A DNA stretch of 64,000 bases, from positions 992,001 through 1,056,000 of the forward strand of contig JASNYH010000001.1 of the NCBI GenBank assembly GCA_048500255.1, read 5' to 3'. The notes under the pieces were generated by a model. The model was given only the letters and a program-made list of their open reading frames with translations. It had not been told where the DNA came from and made no database searches. The stretch comes from JAMHWF01 sp048500255 (lineage in GTDB: Bacteria > Pseudomonadota > Gammaproteobacteria > Burkholderiales > Burkholderiaceae_C). Below, one piece after another: positions 48,950-56,823 of the stretch. Position numbers and translations under genes: made by a program. The stretch's first letter is position 1; each line of letters begins with the position of its first letter.

Positions 48950-50170
48950 ATGAAGATCGTCCATGTGGTCAACGACCTCAGTCCGGGCTCGGGCGGCCCG
49001 ACAACGGTGCTGGTCGGGTTGGCGGGACAGCAAAGCGTCGCAGGTCTGGACGTCAGCATCTGCACCACGGATTCGATGCGCAAAGGCGACGACCCCGCTG
49101 CGGCACGCGACGTGGTCCGCTCGCTGGAGGACAGGGGCGTAAAGGTGCACCGGTTTCCGGTTGATGTCCGTCCGCTGCTGTTCTCCGGCGGAATGGCGCG
49201 CTGGCTGCATCGCAATCTCGCCAGCCACGACATCCTCGACGTCCATGGGCTGTATCGCTTCCCGCCCACCTACTCGGCGTACTGCGCGAGACGGCTTGGC
49301 GTGCCCTACATCATCCGTCCTCATGGCGCCTTGGACCCGTTCCTCTTTCGACGGAGTTCAGTCAGTCTTCCGCTCAAGCGGCTCTGGGAACGCCTGTTCG
49401 ATCTCCCGAATTTGCGTGCCGCGAGTGGCGTGCACTACACGACCGACGACGAGAGAGACCGGGTCGCGTTCCTCGAACTCGGGGCTCCGGCGTTCGTCGG
49501 CGCGAATGGCCTGGACTGGGAGCAGTTCGAGATCCTTCCGCCGCGAGGGGCGTTCAGAGATCTGCACGGCATTGGCGATGCCCCGCTGGTCCTGTTCCTT
49601 GGGCGCGTGAACTTCAAGAAGGGGCTTGATCTGCTGATCCCGGCGTTCTCCGAGGTTCGGAAGCACCATCCAAACAGCATCCTTGCGATCGTGGGACCTG
49701 ACAACGAAGGTTTTGGCATCCAGGTTCGCCGTTGGATCAGCGAAGCTGGTCTTGATGAATCAGTTCGGTTGCTAAGCCCCGTCTACGGTCGCGCCGTGCT
49801 CGAGGCTTACGTCGATGCTGACGTATTCGCTCTTCCGTCCTATACCGAGAACTTCGGAATGACTGTGGTCGAGGCCATGGCCTGCGGCACCCCCGTCGTG
49901 ATATCGGATCAGGTCAACATCCATCGAGAGGTATCGGCGTCAGGTGCCGGGCTCGTGACGCCGTGCGACGCAACAGCCGTCGCGGCGGCGATTCAGTCCT
50001 TGCTCGCCGACCGTGCCCGGCGCGAGGCAATGGGGCTTGCGGGCCGCGCAGCCTGCCGAGATCTTTACAGCTGGCCACGGATCGCCGAGCGAATGCAGGA
50101 CGAGTACGAAACGGCGATTCGCCTGGCGCAAGAGCGCCGGTCGGCGACCGGACAGCAGCCCCGCAGGTGA
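48950..50170 (+). CDS. Glycosyltransferase family 4 protein
   Basis: A 406-aa GT-B enzyme. N-terminal MKIVHVVNDLSPGSGGPTTV and IIRPHGALDPF are acceptor-domain features. LVLFLGRVNFKKGLDLLIPA and SYTENFGMTVVEAMACGTPV form the donor site with the E-x7-E motif. It probably adds a sugar to the exopolysaccharide repeat. It is followed after 4 bp by the FkbM gene. Confidence 0.92.
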   Translation: MKIVHVVNDLSPGSGGPTTVLVGLAGQQSVAGLDVSICTTDSMRKGDDPAAARDVVRSLEDRGVKVHRFPVDVRPLLFSGGMARWLHRNLASHDILDVHGLYRFPPTYSAYCARRLGVPYIIRPHGALDPFLFRRSSVSLPLKRLWERLFDLPNLRAASGVHYTTDDERDRVAFLELGAPAFVGANGLDWEQFEILPPRGAFRDLHGIGDAPLVLFLGRVNFKKGLDLLIPAFSEVRKHHPNSILAIVGPDNEGFGIQVRRWISEAGLDESVRLLSPVYGRAVLEAYVDADVFALPSYTENFGMTVVEAMACGTPVVISDQVNIHREVSASGAGLVTPCDATAVAAAIQSLLADRARREAMGLAGRAACRDLYSWPRIAERMQDEYETAIRLAQERRSATGQQPRR

Positions 50171-50174
50171 ACGA

Positions 50175-50897
50175 ATGAATCGACTGGGCAAGCTGGTTCG
50201 TGTGCTTGGACATCGAGCGTGGCGAAAGGCGTTTCTGACCCATCGCGTCGCAGCGAGCGCCGAGCACCTGGCCTCACTCTCGAGCCTCGCGTTTGAGACC
50301 GTCGTGGACATCGGTGCCAACGTCGGTCAGTTCGCGCTGCTCGCGCGTCGATTGTTCCCTCAAGCGAGGATTGTTTCGTTCGAGCCGCTGCCCGCACCCG
50401 CCGCGACCTTCCGCGGCGTGTTCGCCGCGGACGGCCGCGTCACGCTGCACGAGTGCGCCATCGGGCCGGGCCGCCAACAGGCCACCATGCACCTCTCGGC
50501 GGCACTCGATTCGTCGTCGCTGTTGCCAATCGGCTCAGCGCAAGTGCAGAATTTCCCCGGCACGGCGGAGACGGGCATCGCCGAGGTTTCGGTCCGTCCG
50601 CTGCCTGACTTGGTCGATCGCAGCACACTTGCACGACCTGCGCTACTCAAGATTGACGTCCAGGGTTTCGAGCTGCAGGCACTCCAAGGCTGCGAATCCT
50701 TGATTGACTGTTTCGATTTCGTGTACTGCGAAGCCTCTTTTGTCGAGCTGTATGAAGGGCAGGCATACGCCGCAGATGTCATCGACTGGTTGCGGACGCG
50801 AGGATTCCGGCTCGTCGGCGTATTCAACTTGACCCTGACTCGGCGCGGCGCCTGCCTGCAGGCCGATTTCCTCTTCAGACTCGCGCGTGGTATCTGA
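50175..50897 (+). CDS. FkbM family methyltransferase
   Basis: A 240-aa SAM-dependent methyltransferase. FETVVDIGANVGQFALLAR is motif I. SFEPLPAPAATF and LLKIDVQGFELQALQGCES complete the FkbM pattern. It would O-methylate a polysaccharide sugar. The ATG is 4 bp after the GT4 stop. Last gene of the island by composition. Confidence 0.92.
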   Translation: MNRLGKLVRVLGHRAWRKAFLTHRVAASAEHLASLSSLAFETVVDIGANVGQFALLARRLFPQARIVSFEPLPAPAATFRGVFAADGRVTLHECAIGPGRQQATMHLSAALDSSSLLPIGSAQVQNFPGTAETGIAEVSVRPLPDLVDRSTLARPALLKIDVQGFELQALQGCESLIDCFDFVYCEASFVELYEGQAYAADVIDWLRTRGFRLVGVFNLTLTRRGACLQADFLFRLARGI

Positions 50898-51114
50898 GCC
50901 ACCCGTCCCCCTGTTTGAACGGGAACCCCTGTCCCGCCGGTTGTCCGGCGGCGCACGGGCGCGGACACTCGGGTGTCGCTGGCCTCCCCCCGCCGTCGCT
51001 CCCGTGCCCCCGACCTCCTTCGACTCGCATCCGCCGAGCTCGGCCTTCGCCGACACGCTGCCGCCCTGCGCGGCATCGGCATGGGCATCGCCGGTGGCGG
51101 AGAGCGCCCCGCCG

Positions 51115-51561
51115 GTGCCCGTGGCGGCGCGCTGGCTGTTCGCGGTGGTGGCGGTCGTCGTCGGCTACCTGGCGCTGGTGCCGACCACGCTGCCCACCGT
51201 CGGCACCGGCTGGGACAAGCTCAATCACGTGCTCGCCTTCGCCGCGCTGGCCGCCGCCGGCTGCTGCGGCTGGGCGCGCGGCTGCGCCAGGGGCCCCGGC
51301 GTCGCTCGCTGGCGCGTGCTCGCCGGCGTGCTGGCCTACGGCGCGCTCATCGAGGCGGTGCAGTACTACGTGCCCGGCCGCTCGGCCGAGTGGGGCGATC
51401 TCGGCGCCGACGCCATCGGCATCCTGTGCGGCGCGTGGGTCTTCGACGTGGCGCTGCCGGCCGGCCGGCAGGTGCGCGAGCGGCTGGCGGTGCCGTTTCG
51501 CCGCTCGCGCGCGGCGGTGGAGCGCGTGGCCGATCCGCACCGCGAGCCGCGGGGGGATTGA
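51115..51561 (+). CDS. VanZ-like membrane protein
   Basis: The VanZ-type segment (ARWLFAVVAVVVGYLALVPT, GWDKLNHVLAFAALAAAG, YGALIEAVQYYVPGRSAEWG, DLGADAIGILCG) spans four hydrophobic helices and retains the DK..H and D..AD..G pattern. The start is uncertain. The frame is open from a GTG at 50887, but the first 75 codons are low-complexity. A GTG at 51115 after GGAGAG gives about 148 aa, the usual length. Often found beside exopolysaccharide genes; function unproven. Confidence 0.65.
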   Translation: MPVAARWLFAVVAVVVGYLALVPTTLPTVGTGWDKLNHVLAFAALAAAGCCGWARGCARGPGVARWRVLAGVLAYGALIEAVQYYVPGRSAEWGDLGADAIGILCGAWVFDVALPAGRQVRERLAVPFRRSRAAVERVADPHREPRGD

Positions 51562-51578
51562 CCTGGAGGTAAACTTCG

Positions 51579-51594
51579 GTACAGAAATCTGTAC
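51579..51594. promoter_or_regulatory. vapBC operator palindrome
   Basis: A perfect inverted repeat GTACAGA-AA-TCTGTAC ends 15 bp before the vapB ATG, with TTGACC (51558-51563) upstream as a possible -35. This is the expected position for VapBC autorepression. Confidence 0.55.
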
Positions 51595-51609
51595 TCTCGT
51601 CGCGCCTCC

Positions 51610-51852
51610 ATGAAAACCACCCTCGACTTGAACGATGCGTTGCTGACGCAGGCGAAGTCGCTTGCAGCGCAACAGCGCACGAGCCTGACCCGCCTCATCG
51701 AGGAGGGGCTGCAGTTGCGCCTGCGGGCACAGCGCATCGCGCCCGGCAAGGCAGTGCGGCTGCCGGTCTATCGCGGCAAGGGAGGGCTGGTGCCCGGCCT
51801 CAGTGGCCTCAGCAACAAGGCCATGCTGGACGCCGTCGACCAGGACGCATGA
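51610..51852 (+). CDS. vapB: VapB-type antitoxin
   Basis: An 80-aa antitoxin. N-terminal ribbon-helix-helix segment (MKTTLDLNDALLTQAKSLAA) binds DNA. The C-terminal half wraps the toxin. Stop overlaps the vapC start (ATGA), so the two are coupled. Confidence 0.85.
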   Translation: MKTTLDLNDALLTQAKSLAAQQRTSLTRLIEEGLQLRLRAQRIAPGKAVRLPVYRGKGGLVPGLSGLSNKAMLDAVDQDA

Positions 51853-52289
51853 CGCCCGACGTCAACGTGCTGGTCGCAGCGTCGCGCAGCGATCATCCGC
51901 ATCACGCCGCCGCCCGCGGCTGGCTGGAACAGGCGCTGGCGGATGCAGGCCAAGGCAGCTCGCTGGCGCTGCAACCGATGGTGATCGCGAGCTTTCTACG
52001 ACTGGTGACGAACCCGAGGGTCTTCGTCGAGCCCACGCCGGTTTCCGAAGCACTGCGCTTCATCGACGCCCTGCTCGCCGCGCCGGGCGTGACCCGCCCC
52101 GACCTCGGCGCCGAGTGGCCCGCGCTGCGCAAGCTGTGCCTCGAACATGCGCTGACGGCCAACGACATCCCCGACGCCTGGCTCGCCGCCGCGGCGATTC
52201 ACCAGGGCGAACAAGTGACCAGCTTCGACAGCGACTTCAAACGCCTGCTGCCCAAGGGCAGGTTCAGGCTGCTGCCGCCCGCCCCCTGA
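51849..52289 (+). CDS. vapC: VapC-type PIN-domain toxin
   Basis: A 146-aa PIN ribonuclease. Acidic residues expected of the active site are seen in PDVNVLVAA (Asp4), ANDIPDAWLAAAA and TSFDSDFKRLL. It belongs to the TA system group whose antitoxin is a short RHH protein. Mg-dependent RNA cleavage is the family activity. Confidence 0.87.
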   Translation: MTPDVNVLVAASRSDHPHHAAARGWLEQALADAGQGSSLALQPMVIASFLRLVTNPRVFVEPTPVSEALRFIDALLAAPGVTRPDLGAEWPALRKLCLEHALTANDIPDAWLAAAAIHQGEQVTSFDSDFKRLLPKGRFRLLPPAP

Positions 52290-52293
52290 ACAA

Positions 52294-52383
52294 CCGCACT
52301 ACCCGGATGGGCTATCGCCCATTACCCCTCTTGGTAGTAGACGCCCCCCGGCGCCATCGCCGGTAATAGCCGCAGCCTGCGGG
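52294..52383. promoter_or_regulatory. tusA operon promoter region with GGGTAAT-like repeats and palindromes
   Basis: Reading the minus strand, CCGGGTAGTGCGG (52294-52306) and GGGGTAATGGGC (52317-52328) occur. CGGTAATAGCC is on the plus strand at 52361-52371. ATTACC (52321-52326) and GGTAAT (52362-52367) flank CCGGCG-CCAT-CGCCGG (52348-52363). A similar GGGTAAT motif occurs twice upstream of dsrA, suggesting common control of the sulfur genes. Confidence 0.45.
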
Positions 52384-52452
52384 GCGATATGCTGCCGCTT
52401 TCGCACACCCCTTCGACGGCGCGCCACGCGCCGCACCCTGGAGACACGCCTC

Positions 52453-52680
52453 ATGCAGTTCGACAAGGAATTCGACGCCTCGGGCCTTTCGTGCCCGCTG
52501 CCCATCGTCAAGACGAAGAAGTCGCTCGCCGACATGGCCTCGGGCCAGGTGCTGCGGGTCGTCGCCACCGATCCCGGCTCGGTGTGCGACATGGAGGCCT
52601 TCGCCGAGCAGACGGGCCACAAGCTGCTCGAATCGAAGACGGAGAACAACAAGTACGTCTTCATGATCAAGAAGGCCTGA
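52453..52680 (+). CDS. tusA: TusA family sulfurtransferase
   Basis: A 75-aa sulfur-carrier protein. The persulfide cysteine is in SGLSCPLPIVKTKK (Cys-Pro-x-Pro) near residue 14. In sulfur oxidisers TusA passes sulfane sulfur between rhodanese, DsrE2 and DsrEFH/DsrC. GGAGACACGCCTC precedes the ATG. First gene of the tusA-dsrE2-yeeE operon. Confidence 0.93.
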   Translation: MQFDKEFDASGLSCPLPIVKTKKSLADMASGQVLRVVATDPGSVCDMEAFAEQTGHKLLESKTENNKYVFMIKKA

Positions 52681-52683
52681 GCC

Positions 52684-53154
52684 ATGGCCGCCAAGAAGAT
52701 GGCGATCATCGCCACCAAGGGCGCGCTGGACATGGCGTACCCGCCGCTGATCCTCGCATCGACGGCGGCGGCGCTCGGCTGGGAGGTGCAGGTCTTCTTC
52801 ACCTTCTACGGCCTGCAGCTGCTGCGCAAGGACCTGAGCGGCATCCAGATCAGCCCGCTGGCCAACCCGGCGATGCCGATGCCGGTGCCGATGCCGGTGG
52901 TCGTCTCGGTGCTGCCGGGCATGCAGGCGATGGCCACCTCGATGATGAAGGCCAAGATGAAGAAGAAGGGCGTCGCCTCGCTCACCGAGTTGCGCGACCT
53001 GTGCAAGGAAGCCGAGGTCAAGATGATCGCCTGCCAGATGACGGTCGACCTGTTCGAGTTCAGCAAGGACGACTTCATCGACGGCATCGAGTACGGCGGC
53101 GCGGCGACCTTCCTCAAGTTCGCCGGCGAGACCGACGTCTGCCTGTTCATCTGA
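52684..53154 (+). CDS. DsrE2-like sulfur-carrier protein
   Basis: A 156-aa DsrE/DsrF/DrsH-superfamily protein of the DsrE2 type: KKMAIIATKGALDMAYPPLI, a central hydrophobic segment, and CQMTVDLFEFSKDDFIDGIE with a conserved Cys. Cotranscribed with tusA 3 bp upstream. DsrE2 and TusA exchange persulfide sulfur in the cytoplasm. A Met/Pro repeat (MPMPVPMPVPMP region) in the middle is a family oddity. Confidence 0.88.
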   Translation: MAAKKMAIIATKGALDMAYPPLILASTAAALGWEVQVFFTFYGLQLLRKDLSGIQISPLANPAMPMPVPMPVVVSVLPGMQAMATSMMKAKMKKKGVASLTELRDLCKEAEVKMIACQMTVDLFEFSKDDFIDGIEYGGAATFLKFAGETDVCLFI

Positions 53155-53203
53155 CGAAGCCGCCGCCTTTGCTTCGGGGTTCCGACGGGGAGTGACCGCA
53201 CCG

Positions 53204-54325
53204 ATGGCCGACGGCGCCGCCAGCCCCGCCCTGCTCGTCGTCTGGGGCGGCTTCGCGATCGCGTTCGTGTTCGGCGCGATCGCCAACAAGACGAACTTCT
53301 GCACCATGGGCGCCGTCTCCGACGTCGTCAACATGGGGCACTGGAGCCGCGTGCGCATGTGGGTGCTGGCGATCGCGGTGGCCGTCGTCGGCGCCAATGC
53401 GCTGCACCTGGCAGGCCTGGTCGACCTGGGCAAGACGATCTACCAGCGCCCCAGCCTGCCGTGGCTGTCGCTGCTCGTCGGCGGCACGCTGTTCGGCATC
53501 GGCATGAGCCTGGCCGGCGGCTGCGCCAACAAGAACCTGGTGCGCCTGGGCGGCGGCAGCATGCGCTCGTTCGTCGTGCTCGTGTTCGTCGCCATCTCGG
53601 CCTACATGACGCTCAAGGGCCTGTTCGGCCAGTGGCGCGCCAGCGTGCTCGATCCGGTGTCGCTCGACCTCGGCGCCTTCGGCCTGCGCGACCAGAGCCT
53701 GGCGACGATCGTCGCCCGCGCCACCGGCATGACGCCCGACGCGGCACTCATCGCGACGGCGGCGCTGGTCGCCGCGCTGCTGCTGTTCTTCGTCTTCAAG
53801 GACAAGCGCTTCCGCCGCAACGGCATGCAGGTGGCGGGCTCGCTCGCGCTGGGCGTGCTCGTCGTGCTGGCGTGGTATCTCACGGGCCACCTCGGCCACG
53901 GCGAGAACCCCGAGACGCTCGAGACGGTGTACTTCGCCACCAACACGCGCACGCTCGAGTCGCTGAGCTTCGTCGCGCCGCTGGCCTACACGCTCGAGCT
54001 GCTGATGCTGTGGACCGACAAGTCGCTGCACGCCAGCTTCGGCGTCGCCACCGTGCTCGGCATCGTGCTCGGCTCGGCGGCCTATGCGCTGGCGTCGAAG
54101 ACCTTCCGCTGGGAGGGCTTCGCGTCGATCGCCGACCTGCGCAACCAGCTCGCCGGCGGCGTGCTGATGGGCTTCGGCGGCGTCACGGCGCTGGGCTGCA
54201 CCGTCGGCCAGGGCATCTCGGGCGTCTCGACGCTGGCCATCGGCTCGCTGCTCGCACTGGCCGGCATCGTCGGCGGGTCGGCGGCGACGCTGCGCTATAT
54301 CACCTGGCGGGCGGAGCGGGAGTGA
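53204..54325 (+). CDS. YeeE/YedE family transporter-like protein
   Basis: A 373-aa membrane protein with about 9-10 hydrophobic segments. The duplicated YeeE/YedE signatures are NKTNFCTMGAVSDV, MSLAGGCANKNLVRLGGG and ALGCTVGQGISG, whose cysteines and glycines line the thiosulfate path in the bacterial TsuA transporter. It probably imports thiosulfate or a sulfur compound for the TusA/DsrE2 route. An in-frame GTG at 53192 is an alternative start; ATG 53204 has GGGGAG upstream. Confidence 0.88.
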   Translation: MADGAASPALLVVWGGFAIAFVFGAIANKTNFCTMGAVSDVVNMGHWSRVRMWVLAIAVAVVGANALHLAGLVDLGKTIYQRPSLPWLSLLVGGTLFGIGMSLAGGCANKNLVRLGGGSMRSFVVLVFVAISAYMTLKGLFGQWRASVLDPVSLDLGAFGLRDQSLATIVARATGMTPDAALIATAALVAALLLFFVFKDKRFRRNGMQVAGSLALGVLVVLAWYLTGHLGHGENPETLETVYFATNTRTLESLSFVAPLAYTLELLMLWTDKSLHASFGVATVLGIVLGSAAYALASKTFRWEGFASIADLRNQLAGGVLMGFGGVTALGCTVGQGISGVSTLAIGSLLALAGIVGGSAATLRYITWRAERE

Positions 54326-54372
54326 CCCTGCGGCCGCCGACGAGCGCGGTCGAAATGTCAATCCGAACGCAG

Positions 54373-54400
54373 TTCAAAAACGTAGCGATGTCGCTATGAT
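54373..54400 (+). promoter_or_regulatory. Xre-RES promoter with operator palindrome
   Basis: TTCAAA (54373-54378) and TATGAT (54395-54400) form a promoter with 16-bp spacing. The palindrome TAGCGA-TG-TCGCTA (54383-54396) overlaps the spacer and the -10. The predicted start site coincides with the ATG at 54407, so the antitoxin mRNA may be leaderless and repressed by its own product. Confidence 0.55.
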
Positions 54401-54406
54401 GGCGTC

Positions 54407-54748
54407 ATGAGCCGCAGCGCCATCGCCCGCCGCCTCGAGTCGATCCAGACCAAGGCAGCCATGCGCTCGGCCGACGTCGCCGCGATGCTCGACGTGCGGC
54501 CCGAAACGGTCTCGCGCTGGAACAGCGGCAAGTCGCTTCCCCACGCGAGTACCGAGCGGCAGTTGCTCGACCTCGAGTTCATCGTCGACAAGCTGGCCGA
54601 CCTCTACGAGCCGGCCGACGCGCGCCTGTGGCTGTTCTCCCGCCAGCGTCTGCTGGGCGATCGTGCGCCGGCCGAGTTGATCCGCCACGGCCGCATCGAC
54701 GACGTGCTCGCTGCCGTCAATCAGTTGTTGGACGCAGTGCATCTCTGA
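54407..54748 (+). CDS. Xre/MbcA/ParS-type antitoxin (DUF2384)
   Basis: A 113-aa antitoxin. The N-terminal Xre-like HTH (AMRSADVAAMLDVRPETVSRW) is followed by the DUF2384 toxin-binding domain (ADARLWLFSRQRLLGDRAPA). Located 12 bp before a RES-domain toxin, the classical pairing. It should autorepress through the overlapping palindrome. Confidence 0.88.
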   Translation: MSRSAIARRLESIQTKAAMRSADVAAMLDVRPETVSRWNSGKSLPHASTERQLLDLEFIVDKLADLYEPADARLWLFSRQRLLGDRAPAELIRHGRIDDVLAAVNQLLDAVHL

Positions 54749-54760
54749 CGAGCGCCGCGC

Positions 54761-55309
54761 GTGATCCAACACGATCCGCGGTTGCTCGAACGGCTCGACG
54801 CCTTGCCGAAGCAGCGCTTCGACGGCGACACCTTCCGCGCGACGCGGCCGCAGCTCGACCCCCGCGCCGCCTCGTATAACGGCGGGCGCTGGATGGTCCG
54901 CGATGCAGCGGCCGTGCTCTACACCAGCCTCGAGCGCGACGGCGCGCTGGCCGAGATCGCGTTCCACTGGTCGCAGCTCACGCCGCGGCCGACGAAGCCG
55001 GTGCAGGTCCATCGTCTGCACGTCGCGGCGCGCCGCACGCTGCGGCTGTTGCGCATGGATGTTGCCGCACTCGGCGTCGCCGAAGCCGAATACACCGGCA
55101 TCAACCTGCCCGCGACGCAAGCGATCGGCGCTGCCGTCGCGCACCTGGGCTGCGACGGACTGATCGCACCGTCGGCGCGCTGGCCTTGCGACAACCTGAT
55201 GCTGTTCACCGAACGCCTGGCCGATGATGCGGCGATCGCCGTCGTGAGCAGCGAGACGGTTGATTGGCTCGCATGGGCAGCAGCCCATGGCAGGGTCGGC
55301 GCGGCATGA
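54761..55309 (+). CDS. RES-domain toxin (NAD+ phosphorylase/glycohydrolase type)
   Basis: A 182-aa RES protein with a GTG start. Conserved polar residues are seen in TFRATRPQLDPRAASYNGGRW, LYTSLERDGALAEIAFHWSQ and later NLPATQAIGAAVAHLG. RES toxins deplete NAD+. Its partner antitoxin is immediately upstream. Confidence 0.87.
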   Translation: MIQHDPRLLERLDALPKQRFDGDTFRATRPQLDPRAASYNGGRWMVRDAAAVLYTSLERDGALAEIAFHWSQLTPRPTKPVQVHRLHVAARRTLRLLRMDVAALGVAEAEYTGINLPATQAIGAAVAHLGCDGLIAPSARWPCDNLMLFTERLADDAAIAVVSSETVDWLAWAAAHGRVGAA

Positions 55310-55416
55310 CGCCTTGCACGCGCGACGGGCGCCCGGAGATAACCGCGCGGCGACGCCAGCGCTACATCACTTAGCTGATCGAACGGCAGCAACCCAGCGG
55401 CCTGCACGGCCGATCA

Positions 55417-55668
55417 TCAACTCAGGTCGAGACGCTTTTCGATGCGATCGATGCGCTCGGCGAGCCGGTCGATGCTCGCCTGCTGGCGGACGGCCTCTTC
55501 TTCTCCAGCAGGTTTTCGCGGCGCAGCGTCAACACGCTCGCATCCAAGCCGTGAAGGCGCCTGCTTCACGTCCTTGAACTCGCTCTGCATGTCGCCGCGC
55601 AGGCTGGCGATCTCGTTGCGCAACGCCCTCGAATGCTCAAGGATCAGGTTGCTGATGTCCTCGGTCAT
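55417..55668 (-). CDS. Small coiled-coil protein, possible compensated frameshifts
   Basis: An 83-aa protein. The N-terminal MTEDISNLILEHSRALRNEI and C-terminal QASIDRLAERIDRIEKRLDL are typical of short helical proteins of unknown function. The middle (APSRLGCERVDAAPRKPAGE) is Pro-rich and unlike them. Read one frame over, the same DNA gives RLHGLDASVLTLRRENLLEK, which would be a natural continuation. Two opposite frameshifts therefore appear to have scrambled the centre while keeping both ends in frame. Start ATG at 55666-55668. Confidence 0.6.
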   Translation of the reverse strand: MTEDISNLILEHSRALRNEIASLRGDMQSEFKDVKQAPSRLGCERVDAAPRKPAGEEEAVRQQASIDRLAERIDRIEKRLDLS

Positions 55669-55731
55669 GGCGATCCCCCGTGAGGCCATCCTAGCCCCTC
55701 CGGCCGGCCAGTGCCTGCCTTCGAGGGCGCC

Positions 55732-56823
55732 TCAACGCCTTACCGCCTCCGACATCAGCCACGCCGACAGCTCGGCCGCCGCGTCCGGCCCGCGCTCGCG
55801 CTGCAGCGCCAGCGCGCGCTCGCCGATCGCCAGCCAATGCGCTGCGCCGTCGGCCAGCGCGGCGTCGAGCGGCGTGCGGCCGGCGCCGCTGCACCAGGCG
55901 CGATAGGCGGCGAACAGCGACGGGAACAGCTCGGCGCGCAGGCCTTCGAAGTTGGCGAACCAGAAGTGGATCGACGCCGCCGCGTCACGCTCGAGCAGCG
56001 TGGGCAGCGTGACGAGGCAATCGGCCAGGTGGTCGCGCACCGCGCGCAACAGCGCGTCGGCACGCGCATCGCCGGCCGCGGCGACGGCCGTGCGCAGTTC
56101 GCTCCAGGCGGCGGCGCCGAGCTGCTCGCCGGCGCGGTATTCGCCGATCTCGTGCAGCAGCAGCGTCTCCATCTGCTCGTCGGCCATCGCATGCAGCGCG
56201 GGCGCGGCGTCGCCCTCGCCCGGCCAGCCGTAGGCCGCGAGTGCGCTGCGGAACGCGCCGTCGCGCTGCTTCAGGCCCCAGGTCTCGAACTTCTCCCACA
56301 GCCAGCGCAGCAGCGACTCGCGACGCAGCAGCACGGTGCGGCCCGACAGCGCCGCCGGCGGCGCGGCCAGGCCGCGCGCCAGCTCGCGCGCGCCGGTCAG
56401 CACGTCGAGCCCGTCGCGGCGCCGCGCGTCGTGCAGCTCGCCGAGAAAGAACACCGGCCGGCCGCCGGCGATGCGGCCGGCGCCGTAGACCCAGCCCTGC
56501 GGCACCAGCCGCGCATTGACGGCCGCCGCGTCGAAGGCGTCGAGCGGCGGCTCGCCGTCGGCGAGCGGCAGCGGCGCATAGGGCGCCTCGGCGAGTCCGT
56601 CCCACAGCGCCTCGCGCGCGTCGAGCCAGGCGCCGACGTCCTGGTGGCGCAGCGGTGCGTCGAGCGGCAAGCCCTGCTCCCAGCGGTAGAACTCGCGCAT
56701 CTGCAGCAGGTAGATGCACAGCGTCAGGTCGGCGGCGTGGCGCGCGTCGGCGATGTGGCAGTTGGTCTGCACGGCACGCGCGAGCGGGCCGATGTCGATC
56801 GACGCAGGCGACGGCGACTTCAC
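55732..56823 (-). CDS. Conserved unknown protein (Sfum_1244-like)
   Basis: A 363-aa protein starting at a GTG that overlaps the upstream stop (GTGA). Conserved-looking segments include AVQTNCHIADARHAADLTLC, YLLQMREFYRWEQGL, VLLRRESLLRWLWEKFE and ASIHFWFANFEGLRAELFP. I recall a family of this pattern named after Sfum_1244 from a sulfate reducer, but am not certain. No transmembrane segment. Last gene of the leftward dsr-linked operon. Histidine and cysteine near the N-terminus could bind metal. Function unknown. Confidence 0.75.
   Translation of the reverse strand: MKSPSPASIDIGPLARAVQTNCHIADARHAADLTLCIYLLQMREFYRWEQGLPLDAPLRHQDVGAWLDAREALWDGLAEAPYAPLPLADGEPPLDAFDAAAVNARLVPQGWVYGAGRIAGGRPVFFLGELHDARRRDGLDVLTGARELARGLAAPPAALSGRTVLLRRESLLRWLWEKFETWGLKQRDGAFRSALAAYGWPGEGDAAPALHAMADEQMETLLLHEIGEYRAGEQLGAAAWSELRTAVAAAGDARADALLRAVRDHLADCLVTLPTLLERDAAASIHFWFANFEGLRAELFPSLFAAYRAWCSGAGRTPLDAALADGAAHWLAIGERALALQRERGPDAAAELSAWLMSEAVRR

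Noticed and set aside
50887..51114. N-terminal 75-residue extension of the VanZ-like protein
   Set aside because: Low-complexity Pro/Ser/Ala sequence without helix or strand pattern; VanZ proteins normally begin just before the first membrane helix.
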